Origin: Symbiodinium natans
Taxonomy: Eukaryota; Sar; Dinophyceae; Suessiales; Symbiodiniaceae
Reading direction: 5' to 3'
Length of the DNA: 64,000 nucleotides
NCBI GenBank assembly: GCA_905221605.1
Contig: CAJNDS010002168.1
Location: 62,001 to 126,000, forward strand
Below are positions 10,682 through 23,646 of the stretch, piece by piece (the first letter of the stretch is position 1; the number at the start of each line of letters is the position of its first letter). Made by a program: the position numbers and the translations under genes. Under the pieces are notes generated by a model, which worked only from the letters and a program-made list of their open reading frames with translations, searched no databases and was not told the DNA's origin.

Positions 10682-12461
10682 TCTCATGAAGCCCTAAAAA
10701 CCTGTAAACCCTAAAACCTTAAAGACCCTAAAGTCCTAAACCCTACAGCCATACCCCGTAAACCCTAAACCCTAAACCCTCAAAGCCCTAAAGTGGCGTA
10801 GGGGACGGAAGTGGTCTCCCATCGGCCTGAACACGGAGTTGTCCAAGTACACCTGAATGGTTGGGGCGTGGCGAGGGCGAGGGTTTGGGGCTCCAAGAAG
10901 GGGTCAGGGTTTTGGTATTAGAAGGGGTCAGGGTTTTAGGTATTAGGTTTTAGGGCTTAGGGTTTAGGGTTCGGACGTTAGGGCCAGGGAAGGCAAGCCT
11001 ACACCCTGAACCCTCAACCTGAACTCGAAACCCTACACTTTGCACACCCGAGCCCGAACACCCGAACCCTAAGCCCACTGCTGCCGTCTACATACTCGAG
11101 GCCCTTCACCGCCCAAATCAAGCCAGGCACCAAACTCATGAAGCCTTCCACCCTAAACTCATACCCCTCCTGCCCCCCCCCTCCCCCCCTAAAAACGACT
11201 CTCTACATGTAGAGCAAAATTCGCAAGATAAGAAGAATGACGATAACGGCAAGAACCATGACAGCAAGTGCTACGAATACTAGGAAGCAAAAGGCTACAA
11301 GAGGAGGAACCAAACAAAACCAACGCCCCAGAAGCCCAAGGCCCACCTCGATGCCACCCTTCGCAGGCAGCAGCAGCGTAGGCCCCGCATTCGTAAGCAC
11401 TGCGTCACATCGGCCTCAAACGGACTGTTCGGGTGAGTCTGGCTTCGCTTGCTTGGCATGCCCTTGTCTTGGGGTTCCTGCGATGATACGGGGCAAGACT
11501 TTTTTTGTCTACAAGTAGGTGCCACAAAAAAGTCTACAACCAGCTAAAGCCGTAGTCATCGATCATATACCGGTCTAACTGCCCATGAGCCTTGTAGCCC
11601 TAAACCCTAAACCCTAAACCCTAAACCCTAATTAGTACCTATTTCTTGCCATGAGTATAAAGTTTAGGGGCAGCATCTTCCAGCTCGCGGCATAAGCCGC
11701 CCCCACCAACCCTAAACCCTAAACCCTAAACCCTGAACCCTAAACCCTAAACCCTAAGCCCCAAACCCTAAACCCTAAAGCCTAAACCCTAAACCCTACC
11801 ACCCTAGAGGCCATTCGGTTGCGGTTCCGGTTCAGCCTGAAGATAACCAAGATAACCCCTCAGCTCCACCACGCGAATCACCCGAAAACCCTAAACCTTA
11901 AAGTTCAGGGTTTAGGGCCTAAACCCTAAACCCTAGACCCTAAACCTTAAACCCTAAACCCCAAACCCTCAATCCCACACCCAAGTCCAGCACCCGAGCC
12001 AAAGTCCGGAAGCTCCCTCTTTGAAGAGTTGTTGATGCTGAGCATGATGTCACCTTGTCGGGTTTAGGGTTTAGGGTTTAGGGTGTAGGGCGTAGGGTTT
12101 AGGGTTTAGGGTTTAGGGGCGACTCTTGGTCCTGAAGGATCCCATGTGAGCCAAATCCTTGTAGCTTTCAGGGGTTTAGGGTTTAGGGTTTAGGGTTTAG
12201 GGTTTAGGGTTTAGGATTTAGGGTTTAGGGTTTAGGGGGAAACATGGCGCGGGTCCAAATTTCCGTGAAGCATGACACCTGCAGCCTCTTAAACCATTCA
12301 AAAAACTTCTTACAAAACCCGTGCACTGTTTCACAATCGTCAAAGCCCACTCAAACCCTTCAGACCAACCCTAAACCCTAAACCCTAAACCCTAAACCCT
12401 AAACCTCTTAAACCTTCAACAAGCGCCCGTTAAGCCACCGTCGTCTAGACCACCCTTAAGC

Positions 12462-12560
12462 CTATGTTCCCCCTTTTTTACTAACAGTCCCTAATAGGGA
12501 TTCTAATAGGAGTACTATAATCCCTATTAAGGAGCTGTCAGTATAAGGGGGTACATCCCA
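12462..12560 (+). mobile_element. GGGATGTTCCCCC foldback MITE
   Basis: Both arms present; a partial right arm lies at 12659-12684. Confidence 0.8.
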
Positions 12561-13488
12561 CCCTCAAGCCCCTAAACCATGCACCTTCAACCCTAAACCC
12601 TAAACCCTACAAACCCTAAACCCTCAACCCGGGACCCTAAATCCTAAGCCCTTAACCGACTGTTAGTATAAGGGGGAACATCCCCGCCCCAAAACTCTTC
12701 AACCCTAAACCCTAAACCCTAAACCCCAAACCCTAAACCCTCACCTGATGACGCCAGATACATATTGGTAGTATCCAATCAAATCCAATTGGGTAGCCGG
12801 TTCCACCAACTACTCAGCAAGTTATCTCTCAAGCCCTAAACCCTAAACCCTAAACCCTAAACCCTAAACCCTAAACCCTAAACCCTAAACCCCTAAACCC
12901 TAAACCCCAAACCCTAATTGCTTTGATCGAAAAACCAGTCCACCCCACAGCTCTGGGCCTTTCTTCTTCGCCTCGGCCTGCGCGCTGGGAGATCTTCATG
13001 GGTTTAGGGTTTAGGGTTTAGGGTTGAGGGTTTAGGGTTTAGGGTTTAGGGGTTCATAACCCCCCCCCCCCCCCAAAAAAAAAAAAAAAAAGAAAGTGTA
13101 CACTTTTACTTCTATAGTGGATTATAGTATCCCAAAACGTGTAAAGTGCACTCATTCAGCTACTCAGGGTTAGGGTCTCCGGATTAGCTTGAACCCTTAA
13201 ACCCCAAGCCTTGAGCCCTCAACCCTGACTCTTGTGTAAACCCTAAACCCTAACCCCTAACTCCTAAACCCTAAAACCTGAACCCCAAACCCCAAACCCT
13301 AAACCCTTAACCCTAAACCCACTCCCCCCCTTCCAGCCTGGAAGACAGGCAAGTGCATCCTCAGGGCACTAAATGTTTGTAATTGTACTGGTTGGGATGT
13401 TCCCCCTTATACTTGCAGTCGGTTTAGGGTTTGGGGCTTAGGGTTCAGGGTTCAGGGTTTAGGGTGCATGGTTTAGGGGGTTGAAGGT

Positions 13489-13586
13489 GGGATGTTCTCC
13501 CTTCTACTAACAGCTCCTTTATCGGGATTATAGTACCCACGATCATAGTCCCTATTCAGGGCTGGTAGTATTAGGGGGAACATCCC
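13489..13586 (+). mobile_element. GGGATGTTCCCCC foldback MITE
   Basis: Both arms present. A left-arm fragment at 13393-13420 ends at a telomeric stretch. Confidence 0.8.
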
Positions 13587-16055
13587 AATGCACCGGCTTC
13601 GCTTGGGTAGACTAGAGCTCGGTTTCCGGTTTAGGGTTTAGGGTTTAGGCTTTAAAGTTTCGGGCTTCAGGGCTTTTCGGGTTTGGGGAAGCTGTAGAAA
13701 ACTGGGTAGGAAACTCCAGCGGGGAAACCCGCTGAGCCTCAGCCCTCGACGCCGCCTCCGTACTACTCCGCCCGAAACCCTAGACCCGAAACCCTAGATC
13801 CTCAACCCCAAGCCCAACCTAAGCAACAAACAAAACACCTTCAAGTCCTGCAGATGCAAGGAAAGCCGGCCGAACGCGGGTGTATGTGGAACGCGGGTGC
13901 ATGTGGGGGGCGGGCTACGGCTCCTGAAATCTGCACTCCAAACCCCAAGCTCAAATCAAAAAACCAACAACCTAAACCCACCTCATAACCCGAAACCCAA
14001 TCTGCAAAAGCAACAGTCGTCTAGGTACAGTCCCTAAGCGATCTTCAAGCAACAGGGTGCTATAGCAAAACAATCAGGAAACTACACTGCCCCCTACCGC
14101 AAGCACTGAATCCCCACACCTTAATTCTCGTGCCCTAACTAAACTACTATGTGCTTAAGAGCCCCAGAAATACAACAAACAAACCAAATCCCTATATTAC
14201 CCTCACAAGGAAAATGTTTCTGCGGGTTCTGAAGGTAGTAAAATCCCAAGCCGTAAGCGTGGCAGGGAGACTTTCGCTCTGTAGAGCCGAAGATCAGGCG
14301 CCACTTCTTGTTCCTAGGGGTTTAGGGCTTCGGGCTTAGGGTTTAAGATTCAGGGCTTGGGGGGCTGGGATTTCGTCTAGGGGGGGTCGGGATTTGAGGT
14401 TTGGGAGTTTGGGGTTTAGGGGTAGGTTGGGGGCTTGCCGGTTTCTGGTTTGGGGTTGAGTGTCTCGCGCTTTAGGGCTTTGGAAGTGATACTAACAATG
14501 TGAGTGAAAACGAAAAGCGAATCAAGAACAAGGAAACGCCCTGATTTCCAATGATAAAAAAGGGCTAGACAGAAGATAGTTCACTAAAGCCAATGTTTTT
14601 AGGAACTTTGGAATCATCATTCATATGCTATGATTAATGCAATCAGTACGAGTACTATTGCAGGTTCATTAACAGTAAATGCAAAGAATGCAAAGAGCGT
14701 AAACGAATCCATGATTATAAGTTGTGACCGCGAGAAAGATCCTGATGAACGCACGAATCTCACATAGTTTTACAGGAGTCGTGTCTTCGTTCTCATTTTT
14801 AAGCAGTCGGAACCAGCGTCTTATTCGCAGACAAGAACAGCGATGAGACGAACTCGATGGAAGTCTTTTGTACACTTTCTATCTTAATACCGCGGAGAAA
14901 GAGTGAAGATATGAATACTGGAATGGTTTTCATTTCGCTCGTGATATTACTTTCACTCATAGAAAATGACCACCAATAATCATATCATGACGAGTGAACA
15001 ACGAATCCGAACAAGTGACCACGTTCTCCTACTAGTTGCTTAAGAACCCCGAAGAAGAAATCATAACCCCAATATTACCCTTATAAGGAAGAATATGTTT
15101 AGTATTTTGGGGGGTTCTTAAGCAATTAGCAATCTCCACTCGGGCCCCGGGCATGTTCTCCTGCGAGCCTTCCCCGTACTGCATGGCCTGGCATGGTTGA
15201 GGGAGTCTAGGGTTCAGAGTTCTAAGTTTTTTGGGGTTTAGGGTTTAGGGTTTAGGTTGAATTGCTAGGGCGACTTACTCAACACCTTTCTTGTAGGTCG
15301 CCTCAGAAACTAACAAGGGTCTAGGGTTGAGGGTTGAGGATTGAGGGCTTTCTATAGGGTTCATTGCAAGGCAAGACCTACCCACCAACCCTGATAGAAC
15401 GCAAGCTACCCCCACTAAAGACTATCTACTGCGGTGGCGACTGCTACGCCTACGATGATGGCTACTACATTGTTGCGCCATTACTACTACCTCCGACTGT
15501 GGCCCATTCCTCGTCAAAGATACTCGGAGTACGAGTACAAAACAACAAAGACAATAACAAAAACAAGAAACAGGAGGTTTGGGTTTCGGTTTACCCCCCG
15601 AACCCGATATGATGACTGTGCCAAAACCTATAAAGTAGTATAAACTTTGATACCCGAACAAGCCGAGTAACCCAACCAACCTCTGAAAATTCCACAACCC
15701 CGGTAACCCCAAGAACCCTATCCTAATAAAGAAAACAAGACCTAGCAGACCTAACAACCTAGCAGACCCAACATCCACCTTCATGACCCTCTTAACCCTA
15801 TTCAACCTGCACCCCCCCAAACCCAGATAATTAACCCTGATAAACTCTAAATTCTTAGCCTGCCACCCGATAAACCCCAAACCTGATAAGCCCTAGAAAC
15901 AACCCTAGTCACCAGAATGGAATAGCAATCCCTGACTCCTAGCCCTTAAACCCAAGCCTAAAGCAGCCAGAACCCAAAACCCAAACCTGATAAACCCAAA
16001 ACCCTAAACCCTAAACCTTATACCCTATATAAACCCCTAAGGCTCCCCCCAGGCC

Positions 16056-16118
16056 TCATGGATGACGCTGGCGACCTCCGACCTCTGGCAGGGCGAATTC
16101 GAAGGTTTTCGCTTGTTT
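16056..16118 (-). CDS. Possible short exon
   Basis: Minus frame PNKRKPSNSPCQRSEVASVI, short and unrecognised. Confidence 0.25.
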   Translation of the reverse strand, partial: KQAKTFEFALPEVGGRQRHP

Positions 16119-17738
16119 GGTTTAGGGTTTAGGGTTTAGGTTCTAGGGTCTAGGGTTTAGGGTTTGAGGTTGAGTCGAGGGCTTAGGGTTTCGGGTTTAG
16201 AGTTCAGGGTTTAGGATAGATAGGAGTTAGGGCTAAACCCAAAACGCAAAACCCAAAACCCAAAACCTAAAACCTAAAACCCTAAACCCTAAACCCTAAA
16301 CCCTAAACCCCCAACACACCACGAAAACCTGGTAACTGAGAGAGCTGGCAGCGTGGCCGTCAACAAGTTCGGTACCTCAGCTTCGAGGGTTTAGGGTTTA
16401 GGGTTTAGGGTTGAGGGTTAGGTTTTAGGATCGTGGGGTTGAGGGTTTGGGGACACAGGTTTTGGGGGCTACTTGGGTCTAGGATTAATTAAGACTAAGA
16501 CTAAGATATGGATGATGTACAGCACTCACGGACCACTTGGGATTAAGGCCCTATCGCGGGTAGGGGGCAGGCAGGATCTTCATGAGGCGTCTGGAGTTGG
16601 GGACGAATCGACAGTGAGGCGCCAAATTCATCTCCAAAGCTCAAGATAGTCGGTTGAGTGCGAGAAGGCTCAGGGAAAAGCTGTACCGCTGCGGTTCCCC
16701 ATACTCGAAATTACTCATCAGGCTGCCCTTTGCTAAGGAACTTTTCCTTGAGCCCAAAAAAAGGGGGTCCTTGCTATGAACTAAGACGCCCTGAACCCAA
16801 AACTCTTACCACTTAAGCCCTACCCTAAACCCTAAACCGATTGAAGTACTATGGGCTCCTTTGTCCATTTTGCAACTAGCAACGTTTGTGCGGTTTGGGG
16901 TCTTTACCCTGTGTGACATCACAGCTTCAGTCTCGAGCCATGACAACCCTAAACCCTGCAGGGTTGAGGAGTTTAGGCTTCGGGTTTCGGATGAAGCTCT
17001 AGTGTTTCAGGGCTCGCTAAACCCTAAACCCTGAGCCCTGTAAGCCCCTACACCCCAATCCCAAACCCCAAACCCTCAGATAGAACCGAAACCCTAAACC
17101 CTAAACCCTAAACCCTAAACCCTAAGCCCTGAACCCCTAAACCCTAACCCCTAAACCCCAAAAACCCTCAGATAGAACCCTTGCAATGACGCCGGCGCAC
17201 CTCGGCGTTCGCCATGACAAGTCCCGAGCCGAGCAGCCTTAGCACTGCTTCTAGGGTTCCTCAGGGAAGTGGGATTTCTGTGGGGTTTTATACGTTTTTT
17301 GGTTTAGGGTTTAGGGTTTAGGGTTTAGGGTTTAGGGTTATGGGGTTTTATAGGGTTCCTCAGGGAAGTGGGATTTCTGTAGGGTTTTAAAGGGCTTTTT
17401 TGGGGTGGTTTTATAGGGTTTTCTCGGGTTTTCTTACGGGAGGGGGGCTCAGGGGGGGGGGGGGGGGGGAGGATTTTTGTAGGGTTCTGTGGGGATTTTC
17501 ATAGGTTTTTTACAGGTTGTTATAGGTTCTTATGGGTTTTTCAGGGTTGTTAATGACCGGGGTTCAAAAGGGGTATGTAACCCAAGGTTCCCTACTTCTC
17601 CCCAGTACTCCCTAAGCTTCCCTAAGGTTTCATAGGTACCTACCCCTCATAAACCCCCTCCCTTAAGAACGCCATAAACTGAGCGGTCAGAGCGGCAATA
17701 GGGCGAAGCGTGCATTGTTGGGATTAAGGGTGGACTTT

Positions 17739-17823
17739 GGGATTTCCCCCCTTGTATCAAGAGCAGGGACCGCAGCCTATGATAATCCCTATTAAGGAGT
17801 GTTAGTATAAGGGGAAGGATCCC
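17739..17823 (+). mobile_element. GGGATGTTCCCCC foldback MITE, diverged left arm
   Basis: Right arm intact (AATCCCTATTAAGGAGTG), left arm shortened. Confidence 0.7.
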
Positions 17824-18610
17824 AAGGTGAACTGCTCATATTGGGGGTTTCCGAAATGGGGGGGGGGGGGGGAAACACGAACCCCGAACCCTGAGCCCTC
17901 AACCCTAACCCCCCCCCCCCCCGACCGTGCCCCCCGAACTAGGATGGCACTGAAAGCCACCTGAAAAATATTCCTGCATATGACTAGACCCAAGAGTCAC
18001 CTAGGATTGAAACGGGCACCCTTTTCGGTTCAAAGGGAGGCTTAGAACCTTGTTCCCAAAAATGGGAATCAGGCTGTACATGGCCCTCTTAACCCCTGGC
18101 CCAAGAATGGAAAATCCAAAATAACCCAAGGGCCGACCTAGCTGAGGCCGCAGCTGGTCTGCTGGGAGCTTGAGGCACTTCCGGGGGTCCTGTGCAAGAT
18201 ACATCTTGTGAGTTCAGGGTGGCGGGGGTGTAGGGCTGAGGGTTTAGGGTTGGGTCTGGGGCGGGAAGGGGGGGGGGGGAGGGGGGCGGGTGTTTGAAGT
18301 TGTTCAGGGTGTTAAGGGTGTTGGGAGTTTCAGGGTTACAGGGTGGTGTTTGGCGCTGTGAGTTTTCAAGGTTGCCCTCGAAACCCTGAACCCTCAACCC
18401 TAAAGGAGGGTTTAAGGGTGTTACAAAACAAGCTTAGGGCTTGTGGCTTATACCTAAACCCAAAACCCAAAAACCCCAAAACCCTAAACCCTCAGAGATT
18501 CCGGGTCCTAGGGTTTAGAGCTGAAAGGGTCGCAGGCTCAGGGGAGGCTTTGGGTGGAGAGTGCTCTTGGATTTTACAAGGCTTCCGCGCTCACACCTGA
18601 GATACGGCTT

Positions 18611-18710
18611 GGGATGTTCACCCTTATACCAACAGTCCTTCATAGGGATTGTAATAAGGGGTACTGTAATCCCCATTCAGCACTGCTAGTATAAGGGGGG
18701 ACATCTTGGG
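18611..18710 (+). mobile_element. GGGATGTTCCCCC foldback MITE
   Basis: Both arms with about ten differences from the consensus. Confidence 0.8.
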
Positions 18711-19569
18711 ATGTGGCTGACAGGTTTAGGGCCGGCACCCCACTTTTTTGGCTTCCAGTGTCCATGGACCATACACCCTAAACCTGAACTGCAAAGCCCC
18801 AGAACCTCCCTGAAGGCTGAACCCTGGTTCAGGTGCAGCCCCCCCCCCCCCCACCCCCAAATTCCCCCCAAATGTTTAAGAGTCCCCTGCGCCAAGTCGA
18901 AGCTCGAGTGGATGGATTGAACTCCCTCCAACAACGCCTCTAAAATCCTAGAGTCCTAGAGGCTAGTCCCTATCAAGCTCCTGGGGCGAACGAGGTGTGT
19001 CAACCCGAAACCCTAAACCCTAAACCCTAAACCCTACACCCTAAACCCTACTTTAGGGGGCTGAAAGGTGTGTAAGAGTAGCCCAAGGCCCCCAAGCCCC
19101 AAAACACGGTGTCCAGCAGGAAAGTGAGAAGGCCCTTTCCTTTGGAGTCTGCGGGCCTGGGCTTCCCAAAACCTAAACCCTAAACCCTAAACCCTAAACC
19201 CTAAACCCTAAACCCTAAACCCTATAGAATCCAAACCCTGAACCCTAAACCCTAAACTCCTAAACCCCTAAACCCTAAACCTTATAAAATCCAAACCCTA
19301 AATCCTAAACCCCTAAACCCCTAAACCCTAAACCCTATAAAATCCAAACCCTAAACCCTAAACCCTTAATTAACCCCGAAACCCTAGTTTGCTCAGGGAT
19401 TTCAAGGACTTGGGGAATAAGGGTCTAAGGTCTGGGGTTCAGGGATTTTGGGGTCCATAGGGTTTCGCGTTCAGGGGTTTCAAATTAGGGTTTAGCGTTC
19501 AGGCATCTTGTGGTTAAGGGCTTAGGGTTTGGGGATTTTGGGGGTTTTTGGCACGTCGAAGATTTCCAC

Positions 19570-19734
19570 CTATGACATAGGGTCCTCCGACGCTTCCGCC
19601 TTCTTCGCATCGGCACCACGCAAGTCGAATGTCCTTTCGAACTGATACCACGCCCACTTGTTCTCCCACTGCATAATGCCCATGTCAGCTAGATCAGCTT
19701 TGCGCTCAAACGTCTCGCCGTTGTTGGCCGACCT
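19570..19734 (-). CDS. Candidate terminal exon following a telomeric intron
   Basis: Minus frame ANNGETFERKADLADMGIMQ, WENKWAWYQFERTFDLRGAD and a TAG at 19570-19572. Strongly coding in composition. The upstream exon at 19826-19940 is separated only by a telomeric tract, and a GC-AG or GA-AG join keeps frame. Confidence 0.65.
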   Translation of the reverse strand, partial: RSANNGETFERKADLADMGIMQWENKWAWYQFERTFDLRGADAKKAEASEDPMS

Positions 19735-19825
19735 CTAAACCCTAAACCCTAAACCCTAAACCCTAAACCCTAAACCCTAAACCCTAAACCCTAAACCCTA
19801 AACCCTAAACCCTAAACCCTAAACC
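19735..19825 (-). repeat. Telomeric tract as probable intron between two exons
   Basis: About 91 bp of uninterrupted CCCTAAA units (plus strand) lying between two coding exons on the minus strand. Splice sites are not unique, so less certain than intron 11 of the MFS-SET gene. Confidence 0.55.
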
Positions 19826-19940
19826 GTCGGCTCGAAGCACACCACGGCCACCACCGCAGAACGCGTCACGTGTAGCCTCCGAGATGCGGCCCGGCTTTCT
19901 GGGGAAGTTGCCGAGGCGATGGGCGGCCCTGAGAGCCAGG
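19826..19940 (-). CDS. Candidate exon upstream of the telomeric intron
   Basis: Minus frame LALRAAHRLGNFPRKPGRIS, EATRDAFCGGGRGVLRAD. Reads in frame into the exon at 19570-19734. Family not recognised. Confidence 0.55.
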
Positions 19941-20303
19941 GGAGTTAAGGGGTGTAGGGTCTTAGTGGGTTTAGGGTTTCGGGTTAAGGGTGTAGGGTGG
20001 TTTAGGGTTTAGTTTAGGGTTTAGGGTTTCGGGTTTACGGTTTAGGGCGTAGAGTTCAGGGTTGGGGTTGAGGTGCTTGCGAGCCAAACCCGAAACTAAC
20101 ACGCTGGCGGTGTAGGGTTTGTGGTTGAGGGCCTTTAGTAACTAGGACGTGAGCTAGTCATGACATCCCTCGCCATAACCGTTGTGCTAACACTGCCACT
20201 CCCCAAACCCTAAACCCTAAACCCGAAACCCGAAACCATTCAGAAATGGCGGTGGTCTGAGCCATGCAGCCTTGCAAGAAGAACACTCCAGAAGGCTTAC
20301 TCT

Positions 20304-20400
20304 AGGGGCCTGAATAATGAGAACAGGGTTTCGGGGGTTCTTGTAGTTCATTTACACAGGGACCATGAGGGAATACTATTGGTAATTATGCCGACCCCTC
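20304..20400 (+). mobile_element. GGGCCTGAATAAT element, copy 1
   Basis: Shares GGGCCTGAATAAT, GGGGGTTCTT, TTTACACAGGGACC and GGGAATACT with 23774-23868. Confidence 0.7.
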
Positions 20401-21101
20401 TGTTAGACAATTCTGCTACTTGGGACCTGCGATTTGATGGAGTCTGGAGGGGAAATCATGAGGTGCAGGGTTTAAGAGTTTAGGGTTTAGGGTTTGGGGT
20501 TCAGGGTTTAGGGTTTGGGTCTAGGGTTTAAAGTTTAGGGTTTGGGGTTGTGGGCTTTGGGCGCTCTAGGGCCGGAGGCCCGATTTCTTCCAATGAAGCC
20601 CCGACTTACCACCCTAAACCCCAAACCCTAAACCCCTAAACCCCTCAACCCCCTAAACCCCTCAACCCCCTAAACCCCTAAACACCTAAACCCCTACACC
20701 CCAAACCCCGACACCCTTAAAACCCCAAACCCTAAACCCCTACATCCTAAACCCCTTGAGGCCCCAACAGCAGAAGCTTCGCCAAAGTCTGGAGCAGAAA
20801 TGCGCAGAGGGCCTCCTGGGTCGAAACCTTGCAGCTGGGCTTGGGGTTTAGGGCTTAGGGTTTATTTAGGGTTTAGGGTTTAGGGTTTAGGGTTTGAGGG
20901 CCTTGGGGTTTAGGTCTTGGGGTTTAGGAAACCCGCAACCCTAAACCTGAAAGCCTCGAGAGCCCTAGTTGAACCTAAACCTTGAACCGTGAGCCTTCAT
21001 TGAACCCAGAACCTTGAAACGCGAACCTGAATCCACAAGACCCAGAACCCACCCTAAACCCTGACACCTGAAAAATCATCATTCATTGAACCTTATGTAA
21101 T

Positions 21102-21540
21102 TGAACCCCTGAACCCCTGAACCCCTGAACCCCTGAACCCCTGAACCCCTGAACCCCTGAACCCCTAAACCCCTAAACCCCTAAACCCCTCAACCCCTAA
21201 ACCCCTAAACCCCTAAACCCCTAAACCCCTCAACCCCTCAACCCCTCAACCCCTCAACCCCTAAGCCCCTAAACCCCTAAACCCCTAAACCCCTCAACCC
21301 CTCAACCCCTCAACCCCTAAGCCCCTAAACCCCTAAACCCCTAAACCCCTCAACCCCTCAGCCCCTAAACCCCTAAACCCCTAAACCCCTAAACCCCTAA
21401 ACCCCTAAACCCCTAAACCCCTAAACCCCTACACCCCTACACCCCTAAACCCCTAAACCCCTAACCCTAAACCCTAAACCCTAAACCCGAAACCCTAAAC
21501 CCTAAACCCGAAACCCCTAAACCCGAAACCCTAAACCCCC
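21102..21540 (+). repeat. Long 8-bp variant telomeric array CCCCTAAA/CCCCTGAA/CCCCTCAA
   Basis: Blocks of the same variant are grouped (GAA first, then TAA, then TCA mixtures), then ordinary CCCTAAA units. Confidence 0.95.
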
Positions 21541-21646
21541 AAACCCCGAGGGCAGCGCCCAGTTGTCTCGGCAGCCCTTCACTGGCTCCTTGGGCGTCGC
21601 GGCCGCCTTCAGGTCGGCCACCTCCAGCTGGGGTGCAAGGGCATGG
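21541..21646 (-). CDS. Candidate exon
   Basis: Minus frame APQLEVADLKAAATPKEPVK then GCRDNWALPSG, flanked by telomeric tracts. Unrecognised. Confidence 0.5.
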
Positions 21647-22271
21647 GGTTTAGGGTTTAGGGTTTAGGGGTTTAGGGTTTAGGATTTTGGGTTTTGGATT
21701 TAGGGCTTAGGGTTTAGGGTTTAGGATTCAGGGTTTAGGGTTTTGGGTAAAGGGCTTGGGGTGTTGGATTGAGAGCTTTGGGTTTAGGTTCTCAGGGTTC
21801 AGGACTTGGGGTTTAGGGTACATATATATATATACATACAATAGAACTATTGCATTTAAAATGCAAAAGACTATAAATAAAAATGAATATGGATATGTGT
21901 ATATGTATGTATGTACGTATAACAAAACACGAATAATAATGATAAGAAGAATGACAGTAGTAACATGTTTTGGGCATTTCCCAAAATAGGGGTACCCCTA
22001 TATCCCCCAAATATACTATCATCCCCTGTATAAGGACCTCAAAATACGGACCCTCAACTAGGTACCCTAATCTTCGGAAGCCTCCACTTACATGTAACAT
22101 CATCACCAGAAGCATCATATAGGTATGCACGCACCTTTTTGTCAAACCATGTTGCCCCTTCTCTGTGTGGGGTTCAGGGCTTCGGAAATGGCACTACCCT
22201 AAACCCTAAACCCTAAACCCTAAACCCCAGACCCTAAACCCTAAACCCTAAACCCTAAACCCTGAACAGGG

Positions 22272-22385
22272 TCAGTTGCGGACTGCGGCCTCCTTGTCGG
22301 AGAAAAACACGCGCTGCCTCTCGGCACCTTTGGCAGGCCATGCATGTCCATCCGTCAACTGGCACCAAGCCACAGATACACATTA
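22272..22385 (-). CDS. Candidate terminal exon
   Basis: Minus frame AWCQLTDGHAWPAKGAERQR, VFFSDKEAAVRN and TGA at 22272-22274. Unrecognised. Confidence 0.5.
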
Positions 22386-22455
22386 CAAACCCCATCGACA
22401 CCTCAAGAGCCCCTGCCCTAAAAACCCACACCCTAACACCAAAAAACCCAAACCA

Positions 22456-23010
22456 TAAACCCCTAAACCCCTAAACCCCTAAACCCCTAAACCCCTAAAC
22501 CCCTAAACCCCTAAACCCCTAAACCCCTAAACCCCTAAACCCCTAAACCCCTAACCCCCTCAACCCCTAAACCCCTAAACCCCTAAACCCCTAAACCCCT
22601 AAAACCCCTACCCCTCAACCCCTAAACCCCTAAACCCCTAAACCTAAACCCCTAAACCCCTAAACCTAAACCCCTAAACCCCTAAACCCCTAACCCCTAA
22701 ACCCCTAAACCCCTAAACCCCTACCCCTAAACCCTAAACCCCTAAACCCCATAAAACCCTCAACCCCTCAACCCCTAACCCCTCCCTGAACCCCTGAACC
22801 CTGAACCCCTGACCCCTGAACCCCTGAACCCCTGAACCCCTGAACCCCTAAACCCCTAAACCCCTAAACCCCTAAACCCCTAAACCGATAAACCGATAAA
22901 CCGATAAACCCCTAAACCCCTAAACCCCTAAACCCCTAAACCGATAAACCCCTAAACCCCTAAACCCCTAAACCCCTAAACCCCTAAACCCCTAAACCCT
23001 AAACCAGAAA
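22456..23010 (+). repeat. Second long CCCCTAAA variant array
   Basis: About 550 bp of mostly 8-bp units with local runs of CCCCTGAA and CCGATAAA. Confidence 0.95.
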
Positions 23011-23551
23011 ACCCGATAGAGCACGATCAACCCCGCTATAGATATTAGGGCCCCTCTGCAGCCCTCTCAAGGCATCGGAGGTTTAACTCCGTTGCTAGAC
23101 TGAGCTTATAAGGGTTTAGGGTTTAGGGTTAAGGATTTATAGGGTTTAGGGTTTAGGCCAGCGTGTAGGGTTTGTAGGGCTCAAGGTTTATAGGGTTTAG
23201 GATTTCTAGGGCTTAAGATGTATAGGGCTTAGGGCTTATAGGATTAGGGCTTGTAGGTTCAGGGCTTATAGGGTTTAGGGTTTATAGGGTTTAGGGTTTA
23301 GTGGTTTATAGGGTTTGGGGCTTACAAGGTTTATGGAGTTTAGGGTTTATGGGGCTTTGGGTTTAGGCCTTAGGCTGAACCTTTCCAGTCAGGGACTACT
23401 TGGAGGTTTCACGGGACCTCGTAAGGAGGGAGAAGGGTTTCGGGTTTGGGGGTAGGGTTTGGGGTTAGTAGGGTCACCAGTTTCAGGTAACTATGGTTGC
23501 AATAGTGGTGGCCACCCTATATTGCAGGCATTTTAGGATACTTATGACTTT
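23011..23551. repeat. TATAGGGTTTAGG variant repeats and unique DNA
   Basis: From 23100 to 23370 degenerate GGGTTTATA(G) units occur, then unique sequence. No gene seen. Confidence 0.75.
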
Positions 23552-23646
23552 GGATGTTCCCCCTTATACTAACAGTCCGCAGTAGGGATTGTAGTAGGGG
23601 GTTCATGCCTATTTAGGCTAAGGACTGTTAGTATAAGCGGGGAACT
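23552..23646 (+). mobile_element. GGGATGTTCCCCC foldback MITE
   Basis: Both arms; its right end is immediately followed by an ACTCCGGGTC-type element (23645-23755). Confidence 0.8.

Larger units (their letters stand above)
10682..16055. repeat. Gene-poor stretch with telomeric tracts, MITEs and AT-rich unique DNA
   Basis: Telomeric tracts at 11600-11632, 11707-11800, 12058-12115, 12172-12238, 12362-12405, 12833-12916 and 13001-13050. From 13790 to 15900 repeats are scarce. The unique DNA there includes a foldback at about 15030-15140 (CTTAAGAACCCC / GGGGGTTCTTAAG) with a diverged relative at 14150-14240. No convincing exon seen. Confidence 0.7.
16119..19569. repeat. Telomeric tracts and repeats, no gene called
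   Basis: Tracts at 16122-16215, 16265-16310, 17090-17160, 17299-17340, 19010-19050 and 19170-19380. A weak plus-strand frame at 16321-16387 (HENLVTERAGSVAVNKFGTS) and other short frames were not convincing. Poly-G/poly-C runs lie at 17456, 17858, 17910, 18269 and 18840. Confidence 0.7.

Noticed and set aside
16736-16760. Possible relict dinoflagellate spliced-leader sequence (reverse strand, TTTGGGCTCAAG)
   Set aside because: Only about a dozen bases resemble the leader, with an extra G; no second copy or adjacent gene supports it.
21102-23010. CRISPR-like array
   Set aside because: The repeats are head-to-tail 8-bp units without spacers.
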